A stretch of 64,000 nucleotides of DNA from Candidatus Aalborgicola lynettensis (lineage in GTDB: Bacteria > Pseudomonadota > Gammaproteobacteria > Burkholderiales > Burkholderiaceae_C), in contig JADJZE010000001.1 of the NCBI GenBank assembly GCA_016719405.1, positions 1 to 64,000 of the forward strand. The letters are read 5' to 3'. The position numbers and the translations under genes were made by a program. The number at the start of each line of letters is the position of its first letter. The stretch's first letter is position 1. The notes under the pieces are model-generated. The model was not told where the DNA came from and searched no databases. It saw nothing but the letters and a program-made list of their open reading frames with translations. Below, piece by piece: positions 9,426 to 18,253 of this stretch.

Positions 9426-10073
9426 ATGTCCACCGCCCCGTCCCTGACCGCCCTGCAAGTGATGCAGGACGCCCCCGTCATCCCCGTGATCGTGTTGAAC
9501 GATGTGGCCCACGCCGTGCCCATGGCGCGCGCCCTGGTGGCCGGTGGCATTCGTATGCTGGAGGTAACCCTGCGCACGCCGCAGGCGCTGGAGTGTATGC
9601 GGGCCATCACGCAGGAAGTGCCCGAGGCCGTGGTCGGTGCCGGCACGGTGCGCAGCGCTGCCGATGCCCAGGCTGCCGCCTTGGCCGGTGCGCGCTTTGC
9701 GGTGAGCCCCGGCTACACCCGCACCGTGGGGCAGGCCTGCCGCGATGTGGGCCTGGCACTGTTGCCCGGTGTGGCCACGGGCAGCGAAATCATGCAGGCG
9801 CAGGAAGATGGTTTTACCGAACTCAAGTTCTTCCCGGCCATGCAAGCGGGTGGGGTGGCCATGCTCAAAGCCTGGAGCGGCCCGTTTTTTGATGTGCGTT
9901 TTTGCCCCACGGGTGGGGTGACGCCAGAGAACGCTTCCACGCTGCTGGCCCTGCCCAATGTGGTGTGTGTGGGCGGCTCGTGGCTAGTGCCACCGGATGC
10001 GCTGGCGCTGGGCGACTGGGGGCGTGTGACGGCCTTGGCACAGGCTGCGGTGGGGCTGCGAAATACGGCTTGA
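9426..10073 (+). CDS. eda: KDPG aldolase (2-dehydro-3-deoxyphosphogluconate / 4-hydroxy-2-oxoglutarate aldolase)
   Basis: Cleaves 2-keto-3-deoxy-6-phosphogluconate to pyruvate and glyceraldehyde-3-phosphate, completing the Entner-Doudoroff pathway. The 215 residues match the family length. The catalytic glutamate is in LEVTLRTPQALE, the Schiff-base lysine in TELKFFPA near residue 140, and the phosphate-binding end in RFCPTGGVTPENA and VVCVGGSWLVP. It lies 50 bp after edd and is almost certainly cotranscribed. A palindromic repeat follows directly. Confidence 0.95.
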   Translation: MSTAPSLTALQVMQDAPVIPVIVLNDVAHAVPMARALVAGGIRMLEVTLRTPQALECMRAITQEVPEAVVGAGTVRSAADAQAAALAGARFAVSPGYTRTVGQACRDVGLALLPGVATGSEIMQAQEDGFTELKFFPAMQAGGVAMLKAWSGPFFDVRFCPTGGVTPENASTLLALPNVVCVGGSWLVPPDALALGDWGRVTALAQAAVGLRNTA

Positions 10074-10074
10074 T

Positions 10075-10128
10075 TGCTATTGAATTTGTAGCTGGTTGCG
10101 CACGTCTGGCGTGCGGAAATGGGGTTTT
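10075..10128 (+). repeat. Dispersed palindromic repeat, copy 2
   Basis: GCTATTGAATTTGTAGCTGG then TTGCGCACGTCTGGCGTGCGGAAA: same architecture as the other copies. It sits between the converging ends of eda and the MetY-like gene and is followed by T-rich sequence, so it could act as a terminator. Confidence 0.8.
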
Positions 10129-10214
10129 TGAGTAGTGTTTTTCAAGTTGCGAAGTACACAGATTTCTGTCGGTTGACTGGTCGGTTGACTGTGCTGGAGG
10201 CGCATCCGGCTTGG

Positions 10215-11363
10215 CTATACGGCGGCTTTTTCTGCCACCTTTAAAGCCCGCTGGAGGTCGTCCACCAGATCCGCCGGGTCTTCCAGACCGATGTGCAGGC
10301 GAATGGAGTGCTGGGTGACACCCGCTGCGGACCGTGTAGCACCGTCATCGCCCGGGTGGGTGGTGCTGGCCAACTGGCTAAACACCTTGAGTGCCGCCAC
10401 AAACGCCTGCGCTTGCCGGGGGCCGCCTTGCAGCTCCAAACTGAATACCGCCCCCGCCCCTTTGGGCAACAGTTTTTGGGCCAGCGCATGGTTGGGGTGG
10501 CTGGGCAGCATGGGGTGGTTCACGCAACTTACCAGCGGGTGATTGGCCAGAAACTGCACCACCTGCCCGGTATTGCGCAGGTGGCGTTCCATGCGCAGGC
10601 CCAGGGTTTCGATGCCATGCAAAATGCGCCCGGCGGTGTGGGTGCACATGCAGGCACCAAAGTCGCGCAGGCCCTCCATGCGGGCGCGCAGCAAAAAGGC
10701 GCCCACGGTGCTTTCCTCATGGAAGTTCAAGCCATCCAAACCGTCGCAGGGCGTGGCCAGTTCGGCAAAGCGGCCCGATGCTTGGTGCGCGTGTGCCCAG
10801 TCAAAGCAGCCCCCATCCACCACCACGCCGCCTGTTACGGTGCCATGTCCGCACAAATAGGGGGCTGTTGCGTGTATGACCAGGTCAGCCCCCAGCGCCA
10901 GCGGCTGCACCAGCCAGGGCGAGGTGAGGGTGGCGTCCACCAGCAGCGGCACACCGGCTTCGTGCGCCACGGCGGCGATGGTGGGAATGTCCAGCACCTC
11001 CCGCGCGGCGCCACCCACGGTCTCGCCCAACAGCAACTTGGTGGTGGGGCGCATGGCGGAGCGCCAGGCGTCTGCATCGCCGGGGGCCACAAAAGTGGTG
11101 TCGATGCCAAAGCGGCGCAGGGTATGGTGCAGCAGCTGGTGCGTGCCACCGCACAGCGCCGTGCTGGCCACAATGTGGCTGCCCGCCCCCATCAGCGTGG
11201 CAATGCACAGGTGCAGCGCGGCCGGGCCGCTGGCGGTCGCAATGGCGCCAATGCCGCCTTCGAGTGCTGCCATGCGCTGCTCCAGCACGCCGGTGGCGCA
11301 GACGGGCTGGCTGCCTGCGTGCAGGGCCAAGGTGTCGAATCCGGGGTCAGCGTAGCCAGGCAT
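10215..11363 (-). CDS. Degenerate Cys/Met metabolism PLP-enzyme relative (MetY-like) lacking the PLP lysine
   Basis: Homologous to O-acetylhomoserine sulfhydrylase/cystathionine gamma-synthase proteins: GFDTLALHAGSQP at the N-terminus, VLEQRMAALEGGIGAIATAS, TKLLLGETVGG, and a C-terminal IRLHIGLEDPADLVDDLQRA. Two changes set it apart. The motif normally reading like IHSATKYLGGHG, whose Lys binds PLP, reads IHATAPYLCGHG, so the lysine is replaced by proline. The roughly 40-45 residues between HAGSQP and VLEQR, which hold the Tyr/Arg that bind PLP phosphate across the dimer, are missing. The frame is otherwise open for 382 residues (start ATG 11363), so it is not a simple pseudogene. Function unknown; catalysis by the usual mechanism is unlikely. 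Confidence 0.75.
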   Translation of the reverse strand: MPGYADPGFDTLALHAGSQPVCATGVLEQRMAALEGGIGAIATASGPAALHLCIATLMGAGSHIVASTALCGGTHQLLHHTLRRFGIDTTFVAPGDADAWRSAMRPTTKLLLGETVGGAAREVLDIPTIAAVAHEAGVPLLVDATLTSPWLVQPLALGADLVIHATAPYLCGHGTVTGGVVVDGGCFDWAHAHQASGRFAELATPCDGLDGLNFHEESTVGAFLLRARMEGLRDFGACMCTHTAGRILHGIETLGLRMERHLRNTGQVVQFLANHPLVSCVNHPMLPSHPNHALAQKLLPKGAGAVFSLELQGGPRQAQAFVAALKVFSQLASTTHPGDDGATRSAAGVTQHSIRLHIGLEDPADLVDDLQRALKVAEKAAV

Positions 11364-11495
11364 AGGGTTCTTTCGCAAGCGGTGAAATGGGGGGAACGGG
11401 TGTGAAGGGAGTTGTGAAGGGGGGTGAAAGGGCGGTGTCGGGATTGTGGGCTATATTGGCGCGCTCAATCGCAAATCCCGTCAATAGGAAGCCAC

Positions 11496-11960
11496 ATGAA
11501 AGTCAGCGACATTCTGCGCATCAAAGGCAACGCGCTTTACACCATCACCCCCGAACATTCCCTGGTCGATGCGGCGGGAGTCATGGCCGAAAAAGACATC
11601 GGCTCGCTGGTGGTCATTTCGTATGGCCGTGTGGTGGGTATGCTGACGTTTCGCGAGGTGATTGCGGCGGCGGTCAAAAACGGCGGCAGTTTTGGCACTA
11701 CCTCGGTGTACCGCGCCATGGACCCCGGCCCGCTGATCTGCACCCCGGAGACCGAAATGGACGACGTGCGCCGCATGATGCTGGAGCGCCACGCCCGCTA
11801 CATGCCGGTGATGGACAAGGGCATGCTGATGGGTGTGGTCAGTTTTTACGACGTGGCCAAGACGGTGGTGGACACGCAAAATTTCGAGAACAAACTGCTC
11901 AAGGCCTACATTCGCGACTGGCCCGCGCAAGAGGACGGCGCTGTGCCGGACAAGGCGTAG
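11496..11960 (+). CDS. CBS domain protein
   Basis: 154-residue cytoplasmic protein made almost only of a tandem CBS pair: repeat 1 about residues 7-65 (LVDAAGVMAEKDIGSLVVIS) and repeat 2 about 75-135 (PETEMDDVRRMMLERHARYM). CBS pairs bind adenosyl ligands such as AMP, ATP or SAM and regulate partner proteins. No effector domain is fused. Start ATG 11496 is preceded by AGGAAG. Its stop is 8 bp from the convergent toxin gene. Confidence 0.88.
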   Translation: MKVSDILRIKGNALYTITPEHSLVDAAGVMAEKDIGSLVVISYGRVVGMLTFREVIAAAVKNGGSFGTTSVYRAMDPGPLICTPETEMDDVRRMMLERHARYMPVMDKGMLMGVVSFYDVAKTVVDTQNFENKLLKAYIRDWPAQEDGAVPDKA

Positions 11961-11968
11961 CGTGTCAC

Positions 11969-12463
11969 TCAAGCCTTGACGGTGTTCAAGCGCAGCATCA
12001 GCGTCATCGGATGCTGCGGCGATCCCTGGAAACCATAGTGTTCGTAGAACTGCTTGGCGCGGTCATGAAGGGCGTGGACGAGCAGCGCTCGGACTCCGGC
12101 GTTCTGTGCAACGCTGACCGCTCGACCGACTGCATCCTGCAGGAGGGATGCCCCAAGCTTGATGCCTTGGGCCCGATGATCAATGGCCAGCCGGGCCAGG
12201 ACCATCACCGGCACCGGATCGGGCATGTTGCGTCGCACGCTGCTGGTTGCCGCTTGGTGCGAAACCGCACCTGCGGCCATCGCGTAGTAGCCGTAGACAC
12301 GCCCTTCCTGATCCGTGACGACGAAGGTGCGGCTCGCACCGCTCAACTGGTTGGTTAGTGCCCGGCGCTTGAGCCATTCATCGAGGCTGGCTTCCCCGCA
12401 AGCAAATTCGTCCAGGACGTGGGTGGCAGCGAGCGGGACCGGTGCGCTTAAGTGCACGGTCAT
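11969..12463 (-). CDS. GNAT-family N-acetyltransferase toxin (TacT/AtaT-like)
   Basis: Type II toxin of the GNAT class; relatives acetylate the amino acid on charged tRNA and stop translation. 164 residues with the acetyl-CoA-binding region LARLAIDHRAQGIKLGASLL and the C-terminal catalytic-tyrosine motif FYEHYGFQGSPQ. The start ATG at 12463 overlaps the stop of the DUF1778 gene by 4 bp (12460-12463), giving translational coupling in the antitoxin-first order typical of this class. Convergent with the CBS gene. Confidence 0.88.
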   Translation of the reverse strand: MTVHLSAPVPLAATHVLDEFACGEASLDEWLKRRALTNQLSGASRTFVVTDQEGRVYGYYAMAAGAVSHQAATSSVRRNMPDPVPVMVLARLAIDHRAQGIKLGASLLQDAVGRAVSVAQNAGVRALLVHALHDRAKQFYEHYGFQGSPQHPMTLMLRLNTVKA

Positions 12464-12732
12464 GCCGCGCCGGTGCCCCAAGGTGCCTTGACGGCCATGA
12501 GGCGTTCAAGCCCGGGATTCGGGCCGGGGGGTGCATCCAGCATGGCCGTGAACTGCTTGAACTTGTCGGCGTCCAGGCTGAAAAAGACCTGATCCAGCAC
12601 GACGGACTGAGCACGGTCGCAGGCTGCTTCGAGCATGAAGTCCGAGCGGTTCTTGCCAAGAAGACTGGCCGCGTGATCGATCAGATCACGCTGTTCGGGC
12701 AAGGCCCGCAGATTGATGGCGGCGTCACGCAT
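12460..12732 (-). CDS. DUF1778 ribbon-helix-helix antitoxin (TacA-like)
   Basis: 90-residue antitoxin partner of the GNAT toxin. INLRALPEQRDLIDHAASLL gives the N-terminal DNA-binding ribbon and first helix and GKNRSDFMLEAACDRAQ the second helix; the C-terminal part (DADKFKQFTAMLDAPP) is the usual toxin-neutralising segment of DUF1778 proteins. The upstream palindrome at 12744-12772 is the likely autoregulatory operator. Confidence 0.88.
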   Translation of the reverse strand: MRDAAINLRALPEQRDLIDHAASLLGKNRSDFMLEAACDRAQSVVLDQVFFSLDADKFKQFTAMLDAPPGPNPGLERLMAVKAPWGTGAA

Positions 12733-12743
12733 TGGATTTTCCT

Positions 12744-12772
12744 ATTTGTGTATACACAATTGATACACAAAT
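12744..12772. promoter_or_regulatory. Operator/promoter of the GNAT toxin-antitoxin operon
   Basis: TTGTGTATACACAA (12746-12759) is a perfect 14-bp palindrome, and ATTTGTGTAT (12744-12753) with ATACACAAAT (12763-12772) form perfect 10-bp arms, so three half-sites overlap. It ends 12 bp upstream of the antitoxin start, as expected for RHH autoregulation. Confidence 0.75.
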
Positions 12773-12820
12773 TATGGTCCAGTGTGTAGCTCTTGTCAAC
12801 ACGCCGACGCGGCGTAAGCT

Positions 12821-12856
12821 GCAGGCGCAGGCGCAGGCGCAGGCGCAGGCGCCGGC
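12821..12856 (+). repeat. Hexanucleotide tandem repeat (GCAGGC)5
   Basis: Five perfect GCAGGC units followed by GCCGGC, in the gap between the toxin-antitoxin promoter and yceI. A short hairpin ACGCCG-ACG-CGGCGT (12801-12815) precedes it. The gap 12733-12912 holds no other feature I can support. Confidence 0.85.
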
Positions 12857-12912
12857 AAGCCACGCTGACCGCTCCAGCCCATTCAAATGCAAGAGTGCGG
12901 AGCTTGGTCGGC

Positions 12913-13491
12913 TTATTGCTTGATGGCTTCCATCGCAATGGTGATGGTTACGTCATCGCCCACATTGGGTGCATATTTGCCGGCATTGAACTCCGATCGC
13001 TTGATGACGGTGCTGGCGTTGGCGCCAATGGCGTCGCGCTTGAGCATGGGGTGGGCCATGTTCATGAAGTGGTTGACCTTGAGGGTGACTGGTTTGGTGA
13101 CACCCTTGATGGTCAGGTTGCCTTCAATGGTGGCGGGCTTGTCGCCATCGAACACCACTTTGGTGGACTTGAAGCTGGCGGTGGGGAACTTGGTGGTGTC
13201 CAGAAAGTCTTCGCCCTGGATGTGGCCGTTGAACAGGGTGGAGCCGGTTTCCACCGATTTCATGTCGATCACCACATCAACTGCGCCGGTCTTGGCCGCT
13301 TTGTCCAGTGTCACGGTGCCGGTGGTTTTGTTGAAGCGGCTGAGCTGGGTGGACAGACCGAAGTGGCTGTACGAAAAGCTGGGGTAGGTGTGGTTGGCGT
13401 CCAGGTTGTAGGTTTCTGGCGCGGCCATGGCGGTGGATGCGGCGGTGGCGGCAAAGGCCAGAACGGTGAGGCTGAGAAGGGATTTAGGCAT
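12913..13491 (-). CDS. YceI family periplasmic protein (copy A)
   Basis: Secreted lipocalin-like beta-barrel that binds polyisoprenoid-type lipids. A signal peptide MPKSLLSLTVLAFAATAAST ends at AMA|AP. The mature part starts YNLDANHTYPSFSYSHFG and holds the family blocks KTGAVDVVIDMKSVETG, FLDTTKFPTASFKS and IEGNLTIKGVTKPVTL. Start ATG 13491, 192 residues. It is the last gene of a b561-YceI-YceI operon, an association that often occurs in proteobacteria. Confidence 0.93.
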   Translation of the reverse strand: MPKSLLSLTVLAFAATAASTAMAAPETYNLDANHTYPSFSYSHFGLSTQLSRFNKTTGTVTLDKAAKTGAVDVVIDMKSVETGSTLFNGHIQGEDFLDTTKFPTASFKSTKVVFDGDKPATIEGNLTIKGVTKPVTLKVNHFMNMAHPMLKRDAIGANASTVIKRSEFNAGKYAPNVGDDVTITIAMEAIKQ

Positions 13492-13564
13492 GGTGATGTC
13501 TCCAAAGTGAAAGTGAAAGGGAAAGAGGGAAGGGTGAAGCGTTGGGGCGGGGATGACTGAAAAA

Positions 13565-14137
13565 TCAGAGTTTGCCCACGCCGCTGAGCGTGAGCTTGAA
13601 TTTGACCTGCACGTCGTCGGCCACCATGGAGGTGTCGGCCCACTCGTTTTCGCCAATCTTGAACGCCAGGCGTTGGATGGCAAAGGTGCCGCTGGCCGTG
13701 GTGCTGGCACCGCTTTGCACCAGCGTGACCGGTACCACCACCTCACGCACACTGCCTTTGACGGTGAGCTTGCCGCGCACATCGAACTTGCCCGCGCCGC
13801 TGGCTTTGACGGCGGTGGACTGGAACGTGGCCTGCGGAAATTTGGTGGTGTTGAACCAGGTGGCCTTGGGTAACTCGGAGTCCACCTCGGGGTTGCCCAG
13901 CGTGGCGCTGGCAATGTCCACAGTGAACGCGATGGTGCTCGCTTCGGGTTTCTTGGGGTCGAACGCAATTTGTGCGTCAAAGCGTTTGAATTTTCCGTCC
14001 AGTGGCACGCCCATTTGTTTGCTGACAAAGCTCACTTCGCTTTGGGCGGGCACCAGTTTTTGCTGCGCCTGGGCTACGGGGGTGCACAGCAGGCTGGCCA
14101 ACACCAGGGTGGGGGGAAGGGCGATCCAGGGCTTCAT
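13565..14137 (-). CDS. YceI family periplasmic protein (copy B)
   Basis: Second YceI paralogue, 190 residues. The signal peptide cleaves near VAQA|QQKLVP; then SEVSFVSKQMGVPLDGKFKR, TVDIASATLGNPEVDSEL, KFPQATFQSTAVKASG and KLTVKGSVREVVVPV follow the family pattern. It is diverged from copy A (different N-terminal mature sequence, shorter HTYPxFxxxH region), so it is an old paralogue and not a recent duplication. 73 bp separate the two genes. Confidence 0.92.
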   Translation of the reverse strand: MKPWIALPPTLVLASLLCTPVAQAQQKLVPAQSEVSFVSKQMGVPLDGKFKRFDAQIAFDPKKPEASTIAFTVDIASATLGNPEVDSELPKATWFNTTKFPQATFQSTAVKASGAGKFDVRGKLTVKGSVREVVVPVTLVQSGASTTASGTFAIQRLAFKIGENEWADTSMVADDVQVKFKLTLSGVGKL

Positions 14138-14224
14138 GGCGGGTTCCTTGGGTGTGGGTAGCGGGTGGGGCGAAGGGGGTTTGAGCGCAGGGCGTGTTGC
14201 GGTGGGCGGCAGGTGAACAGCGCT

Positions 14225-14794
14225 TCAGCGGCGGGTAGGCAGCATGCGGGCAAGCAGGCCGTCCTTGTCGATGAAGTGGTGCTTGATGGCCGCCGCCACA
14301 TGCAAGCCCACCAGCCCGGCCAGCGCCCAGGCCAGCAGGCCGTGCAGCGGCTTGAGCGCCTCGGCCAGTTCTTTGCTGGCCGGCACAAAGTCGGGCAGTG
14401 GCAACACCCCAAACACCACGATGGGAAAGCCCGCCGCCGAGCTGTAGGCCCAGCCCATCAGCGGCACGGCAAAAAACAGGGCGTACATCACCGTGTGGGT
14501 GGCATGGTAGGCCCGCAGTTGCCAGCTGGGCATGGCGCGTTCGACGGCGGAGGGCAAAGCCGGTGGCTTGTGCGTGGCGCGCCATAGCAGGCGCAGCACC
14601 GACAGGGTCAAAATCGTGATGCCGGCCCACTTGTGCCAGTTGTAGAGCTTGAGCCGCTGGGGCGAAAACGGCAGATCGGCCATGTAATTGCCCATCACAA
14701 AAATACCCACCAGGGCCAGTGCCAGCACCCAGTGCAGGGCAATGGCCGTGCGGGTATAGCGGGAGGTGGTAAGAGCGGTGTGAGTGCTGTGCAT
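14225..14794 (-). CDS. Cytochrome b561 family protein
   Basis: Four-helix membrane b-type cytochrome that transfers electrons in the inner membrane. Histidine ligands are in IALHWVLALALVG (helix 1), YNWHKWAGIT (helix 2), YHATHTVMYALFF (helix 3) and PLHGLLAWALAGLVGLHVAA (helix 4). 189 residues. First gene of the operon with two YceI proteins, which often accompany b561; the promoter should lie in 14795-14974, where I see no other feature. Confidence 0.93.
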   Translation of the reverse strand: MHSTHTALTTSRYTRTAIALHWVLALALVGIFVMGNYMADLPFSPQRLKLYNWHKWAGITILTLSVLRLLWRATHKPPALPSAVERAMPSWQLRAYHATHTVMYALFFAVPLMGWAYSSAAGFPIVVFGVLPLPDFVPASKELAEALKPLHGLLAWALAGLVGLHVAAAIKHHFIDKDGLLARMLPTRR

Positions 14795-14974
14795 AGGCCA
14801 AAGTGTAGAAGTTGCTCATTCAAAACTATTTCAAATTGATTGCCGCCATCATTCAAATGAAATGAACGTCGATAATCGCGTCCGCGCCGCTGCGCAGGGA
14901 GAAAAGCAGGGCGCTGCATGGGAAGAACGCGGCGCATCACCGCATGGATGCGGCACCACTGAAAAAAAGACAAT

Positions 14975-17900
14975 TTACGGCAGCAGCCGGTTGCACAAGG
15001 TGATGGCGGCGTCGAAATCGAGCTGGTTGATCGCGCTGTCAATGGCATCGAGCTGCGCGCGCGTGGCCGCGTCCAGCGGCGCGCCAAAACCGGTGCGCAA
15101 GGCCGCACTCACGGCGACCGATTGCATATTCTTGTGCTGCAGCAGCGCCACCAGTTGGCGCAGTTCGGCCTGCAATGCCGCCGGGTCGGGGGGCGACGGC
15201 GACGCAGGTTCTGACGCGGCCGGTGGCGCATCTGGCCCGGCAAGCGTGGGGGCGGCCGATGGTGCCAGTACATGGGTTGCCAGGGCGTCTGTGACCTGTT
15301 GCAGCAATTGCGCCAGGGAATCGATCTGGGCCAGCAGGTCGGCTTGTGCGACAGGGGTGTCGGTGGGAGTGTCCACGTTGGCCTGGCTGAGCGTGCGGCA
15401 GCGGGCTTCGCTGGCGCCGGCGTGTTGCGCCAGGGTGTTGGCACCAATGGTGACGGCCAAGCCTCGGATGGTGTGCAGGTTGATCAGCGCTGCGGGCCAG
15501 TCGGCGTGTTGCACGGCGTGGCGTGCGTGCGCCATTTGCCCACTGGCCTGATCGCCAAAGGCGCGGGCGATTTTGTTGTAGAAGGCTTGTGAGCCACCCA
15601 GGCGGGCTACGGCGGTGGCCACGTCCACCAGACCACCTACCCAGGTATCTGCCGACGTGGCGGAAGTGCTGGAAGTCGCCGGTGTTGCGTTGGTATCGGA
15701 TTGCGCCGGTAGCGCGGGTGCCTTGGTCACACCAGCCGAAGCCGCGCGGGCCAGTGCCGCACCGGTGTGGCGCTGGATGGTTTGCACCAGTTGTTGCAAA
15801 TCAATGGGTTTGCCAATGTGGTCGACCATGCCGGCATCACGGCACCGTTGCTGGTCGTCGGCCATCACGTTGGCCGTCATGGCGATGATGGGCACATCGG
15901 CCATGCGGGGCTCGGTGCGCAGGCGCCGGGTGGCCTCCAGGCCGTCGATGTCGGGCATTTGCATGTCCATCAAAATGGCATCAAACGGTGGCTCGCTGGC
16001 CAGCGCCATGGCCACCCCTTCCAGGCCACCGCTGGCAACTTGCACCTGCGCGCCCGACAGGGTCAGCAGTTCAGTGGCAATTTGCTGGTTGAGCTGGTTG
16101 TCTTCCACCAGCAGCAGGCGCAAGCCCGGCAGGCTTTGCGGCGCCAGGCGGCTGGCGTCGGCCACCGGATGGCCTTCGCGCTGGACGCGTGCGCCTTGCA
16201 CCACGTCGTGCAACATGGACGCGGTGACGGGTTTGCCCAAAAAGCCGTCAAACAGTTCTTTCTCGCGGGCGGTGCGTTGTTCAAAATGGCTTTCGCTGCG
16301 GGCACTGACCAGAATCAGAATGGGTGCGTGGGCTGGGGTGCCTGCGGGTGTGGCCGCGAGCCGTTGGCGAATTTGGCGGGCGGTCTCCCAGCCGTCCAGA
16401 CCGGGCATGTGCCAGTCGATCAGCACGATCTGGAACGGTGGCGTGGCCGCTACGCCGGGGGTGGCCGGGTTGGGGGCCAGTTGCGCCAGTGCGTTGGCGC
16501 CGCTGTCCACGCACACACTGTCCCAGCCCAGCGCCTGCGCCACGTCCGACAGGACCACGCGGGCCTGGGCGTTGTCGTCCACGATCAGTACCCGCGCACG
16601 CTGGTTGTCAAACAACAACGGCGCCGGGCGCTGCACGGTTTGGCGCGACACCGCCAGGCGCAGCGTAAAGTAGAAACGGCTGCCTTTGCCCACGGTGCTT
16701 TGCACCTGCAGCGTGCCGCCCATCAGCTCGGTCAGGCGTTTGCTGATGGTCAGGCCCAGCCCGGTGCCGCCAAAACGGCGGGTGGTGGATCCCTCGGCCT
16801 GGCTGAAACCTTCAAAAATGTGCTCCAGTTTGTCGGCAGGAATGCCAATGCCGCTGTCCTGTAACGAAAATTCCAGCGCCACCTGCGGCGTGCCGTGGGC
16901 ATCCACGGTGGTGCCACGGGGGGCAATGCGCAGCACCACCTCGCCGCGCTCGGTAAATTTGATGGCGTTGCCCAGCAGGTTGAGCAAAATCTGGCGCAGG
17001 CGCAGGGCGTCGCCCACCAGCACCGGGGGCACCTGGGGGTCGATGGCGAATAGCACTTCGAGCTGGGGGTTTTGCGCGCTGGCCGATACCAAAACCGAGA
17101 GTTCATGCAGCAAATCGGTGAGCACAAAATCGCTGTAGTCGAGTTCAATCTTGCCCGCCTCTATTTTGGAAAAATCCAGGATGTCGTTAATGATGCCCAA
17201 CAGGGCTTTGGTGGCGGTTTCGGCCTTGTCGATGTAGTCCAGTTGGCGCCGCGAGACTGGGGTGTGCTCCAGCAACTGGAGCATGCCCAAAATACCGTTC
17301 ATGGGCGTGCGTATTTCGTGGCTCATATTGGCCAAAAACGCGCTTTTGGCCTGGTTGGCCGCCTCGGCCGCCTCTTTGGCCACTTGCAAGGCCACCGTGC
17401 GGGCCTCGATTTTTTGCTCCAGTGACTGGTTTAACTCGCGCAGGGCCTGCTGGGAGCCGTCCAGGCGCGCCAGCATGCGGTCCACGGCGGCATTCAGAAT
17501 TTCGACTTCGCTGCGGAGGGCGGGCGCAGTGGGTACGAGGGTGGTGGAGGGCCCGGTTTCGGTGTGCTGGGGCTGGTCGTCGGCAATGGTCTGAAAGCGC
17601 CGGGTGAGTGCCTGGATGGGTTGGGTGATGGCACGTGCAATCAGCCAGGCCCCCAGCCAGCCCAGCACCAGGTAACACAGGGTCAGGGCCACGGCGGTTG
17701 TGAGTACGCTGTTGCGTTCGTGCACCAGCGGTCGGTCGGAGTAGGCAATCCACACGCCACCCAAAAAAGCCCCGCGGTCAAAAAAGGGGGCAAACACCAT
17801 CAGGTTCCCGTTTTCGGCGTGGGCGTCGGGTTCGCGCTGGCGCGTCATTTGCAGCAAAGCGGGGCTGACCCGGGTTCCCGTCTGGCTGGCATCGGTATGG

Positions 17901-18223
17901 CCGGTAACGAGGCCGTTGGCGTCTACAAACGCCAGTGACTGGATGGCAGGGTAGGCACGCATCAGGTCGGGAAACTCCCGGTAGCCCAGCAAGCCGACAT
18001 AACTGGCCAGAATGCGGGGCCGGTCGTTGGCATCCAGAATCGACTCCAGATTGGCCCGCAGCGATGCATACAGCGGTGCGGTGAGGTTTTGCGCCTCGGT
18101 CTGGATACGGCCAAACAGCGCTGTGCGCACCTGGACAAACGAAACAAACGCCGAGGTGAGCTGCAGCAGCACCACCAGCAGCACCACTGCGGCGAACAAC
18201 CGGCCCCGTATGGTTTTAGGCAT
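14975..18223 (-). CDS. Hybrid histidine kinase with two receiver domains and Hpt
   Basis: Membrane sensor kinase with an internal phosphorelay. Order: TM helix about 8-28; periplasmic sensor about 30-170; TM helix about 173-197; HAMP and coiled coil about 198-285; HisKA with [16 protein letters not shown] (His302); ATPase with [24 protein letters not shown] and [11 protein letters not shown]; receiver 1 with [13 protein letters not shown] (Asp603); receiver 2 with [12 protein letters not shown] (Asp753); Hpt with [10 protein letters not shown] (His917). All phosphotransfer residues are present. It starts 31 bp after a periplasmic binding protein gene, which probably supplies its ligand. No response regulator lies next to it. 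Confidence 0.93.
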   Translation of the reverse strand: MPKTIRGRLFAAVVLLVVLLQLTSAFVSFVQVRTALFGRIQTEAQNLTAPLYASLRANLESILDANDRPRILASYVGLLGYREFPDLMRAYPAIQSLAFVDANGLVTGHTDASQTGTRVSPALLQMTRQREPDAHAENGNLMVFAPFFDRGAFLGGVWIAYSDRPLVHERNSVLTTAVALTLCYLVLGWLGAWLIARAITQPIQALTRRFQTIADDQPQHTETGPSTTLVPTAPALRSEVEILNAAVDRMLARLDGSQQALRELNQSLEQKIEARTVALQVAKEAAEAANQAKSAFLANMSHEIRTPMNGILGMLQLLEHTPVSRRQLDYIDKAETATKALLGIINDILDFSKIEAGKIELDYSDFVLTDLLHELSVLVSASAQNPQLEVLFAIDPQVPPVLVGDALRLRQILLNLLGNAIKFTERGEVVLRIAPRGTTVDAHGTPQVALEFSLQDSGIGIPADKLEHIFEGFSQAEGSTTRRFGGTGLGLTISKRLTELMGGTLQVQSTVGKGSRFYFTLRLAVSRQTVQRPAPLLFDNQRARVLIVDDNAQARVVLSDVAQALGWDSVCVDSGANALAQLAPNPATPGVAATPPFQIVLIDWHMPGLDGWETARQIRQRLAATPAGTPAHAPILILVSARSESHFEQRTAREKELFDGFLGKPVTASMLHDVVQGARVQREGHPVADASRLAPQSLPGLRLLLVEDNQLNQQIATELLTLSGAQVQVASGGLEGVAMALASEPPFDAILMDMQMPDIDGLEATRRLRTEPRMADVPIIAMTANVMADDQQRCRDAGMVDHIGKPIDLQQLVQTIQRHTGAALARAASAGVTKAPALPAQSDTNATPATSSTSATSADTWVGGLVDVATAVARLGGSQAFYNKIARAFGDQASGQMAHARHAVQHADWPAALINLHTIRGLAVTIGANTLAQHAGASEARCRTLSQANVDTPTDTPVAQADLLAQIDSLAQLLQQVTDALATHVLAPSAAPTLAGPDAPPAASEPASPSPPDPAALQAELRQLVALLQHKNMQSVAVSAALRTGFGAPLDAATRAQLDAIDSAINQLDFDAAITLCNRLLP

Positions 18224-18253
18224 GGTGCGGCTCGGGTTGCCAGGGCCGTCAGG

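Noticed and set aside
12821..12856. CRISPR array
   Set aside because: The units are six bases, tandem, without spacers; the AddB alanine tract is likewise a coding tandem repeat.
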